Assembly: GCA_964490935.1 (NCBI GenBank)
Contig: CAZBEO010000083.1
Coordinates: 1-14,480 of the forward strand
DNA length: 14,480 nt
Direction of reading: 5' to 3'
Source: JAQVYB01 sp964490935
GTDB taxonomy: Bacteria > Verrucomicrobiota > Kiritimatiellia > RZYC01
Position 1 is the first letter of the stretch; each line of letters opens with the position of its first letter. The notes under the pieces were generated by a model. The model was not told the DNA's origin, made no database searches, and saw only the letters and a list, made by a program, of their open reading frames with translations. A program made the translations under genes and the position numbers. Below, piece after piece: positions 14,227 to 14,480 of the stretch.

Positions 14227-14480
14227 ATGAATCGGAATAATCGATGGATGATCGGCTTGGCGGCGGGTATGGTGGCGCTGACGGTTTCGGCGCAGGCCGA
14301 TGAGGCCGCGATGGGCTTTCTGAAACAAACCGGAGCCGTCGAAGTGGCGGCCAAGGCCCCCTACGGCGCGGGGATCGCGGAAATGCTTCTGGGCTACGAT
14401 GCGGAGGGTAACGCCATCGCCGGCGTAGCCGCCCGCGAGACAGCCACCTATTATAAAACCATGACCTATGTCACGGTGGT
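14227..14480 (+). CDS. Secreted protein of uncertain family, N-terminal part (partial; FMN-binding-like?)
   Basis: The first 84 codons are present and the gene runs off the window. The ATG at 14227 is preferred over the in-frame ATG at 14221, because AGGAGG at 14212-14217 is nine bases from it and only three from the earlier one. The protein opens with a short signal peptide (NRWMIGLAAGMVALTVSAQA), cleaved near residue 24. The mature part contains PYGAGIAEMLLGYDAEGNAIA followed by GVAARETATYYKTMTYVTVV. The pattern 'GYDxxGxIxGVxxxET' recalls FMN-binding (RnfG/NqrC-like) domains, but too little is visible for a firm call and the flavin-attachment Ser/Thr would lie beyond the window. Confidence 0.6.
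   Translation, partial: MNRNNRWMIGLAAGMVALTVSAQADEAAMGFLKQTGAVEVAAKAPYGAGIAEMLLGYDAEGNAIAGVAARETATYYKTMTYVTV

Overview
The window looks like a scaffold from a bacterium of the Verrucomicrobiota/Kiritimatiellota/Lentisphaerota (PVC) neighbourhood, probably assembled from a metagenome. Three things suggest this: a GloVer-type tandem-repeat protein and a very large multi-domain secreted glycoside hydrolase with 'DxDxDGxxDxxE' calcium-repeat and PKD-type modules; a GxxExxY-family gene inside repeats; and a run of 100 N flanked by a 55-bp identical overlap, a typical scaffolding artefact. All recognised genes are on the + strand. The taxonomic call is an inference.

Region 1 (1-4825) is an arsenic-type resistance and redox operon. 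It runs: end of an ArsR-like repressor, a COG0701/PF03773 permease, a 77-residue thioredoxin-fold protein (CPKC) broken only by the artificial gap, a membrane-anchored thioredoxin (CIPC), a CcdA-like transmembrane thiol carrier, and a thioredoxin-coupled arsenate reductase ArsC with C10, C82 and C89 in place. A coherent reading is that ArsC reduces arsenate, thioredoxins and CcdA supply or relay electrons on both sides of the membrane, the permease exports the product, and ArsR senses it.

The operon is interrupted between the thioredoxin and ccdA-like genes by an insertion-like element (about 2682-3614). A double-domain GxxExxY protein lies between tandem repeats that are inverted with respect to each other. 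The left repeats provide the thioredoxin stop codon, a Shine-Dalgarno sequence and the start codon of the inserted gene, so the element looks built to sit inside a transcribed operon without breaking translation. A second, gene-less inverted-repeat relic lies between the permease and the small thioredoxin (1558-1675). This is the most unusual structure in the window.

Region 2 (4826-5138) is a non-coding spacer with a hairpin and an AT-rich, promoter-like part.

Region 3 (5139-13921) is a two-gene unit for secreted proteins: a 909-residue protein with seven GloVer repeats, a calcium-type repeat and a CBM4/9-like module, then 20 bp later a 2010-residue GH44-like glucanase/xyloglucanase with many accessory modules. 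The two share a related binding module and are probably co-transcribed for extracellular polysaccharide breakdown.

Region 4 (13922-14480) holds GC-rich palindromic repeats, a good sigma70-type promoter, and the first 84 codons of a secreted protein cut by the window edge.
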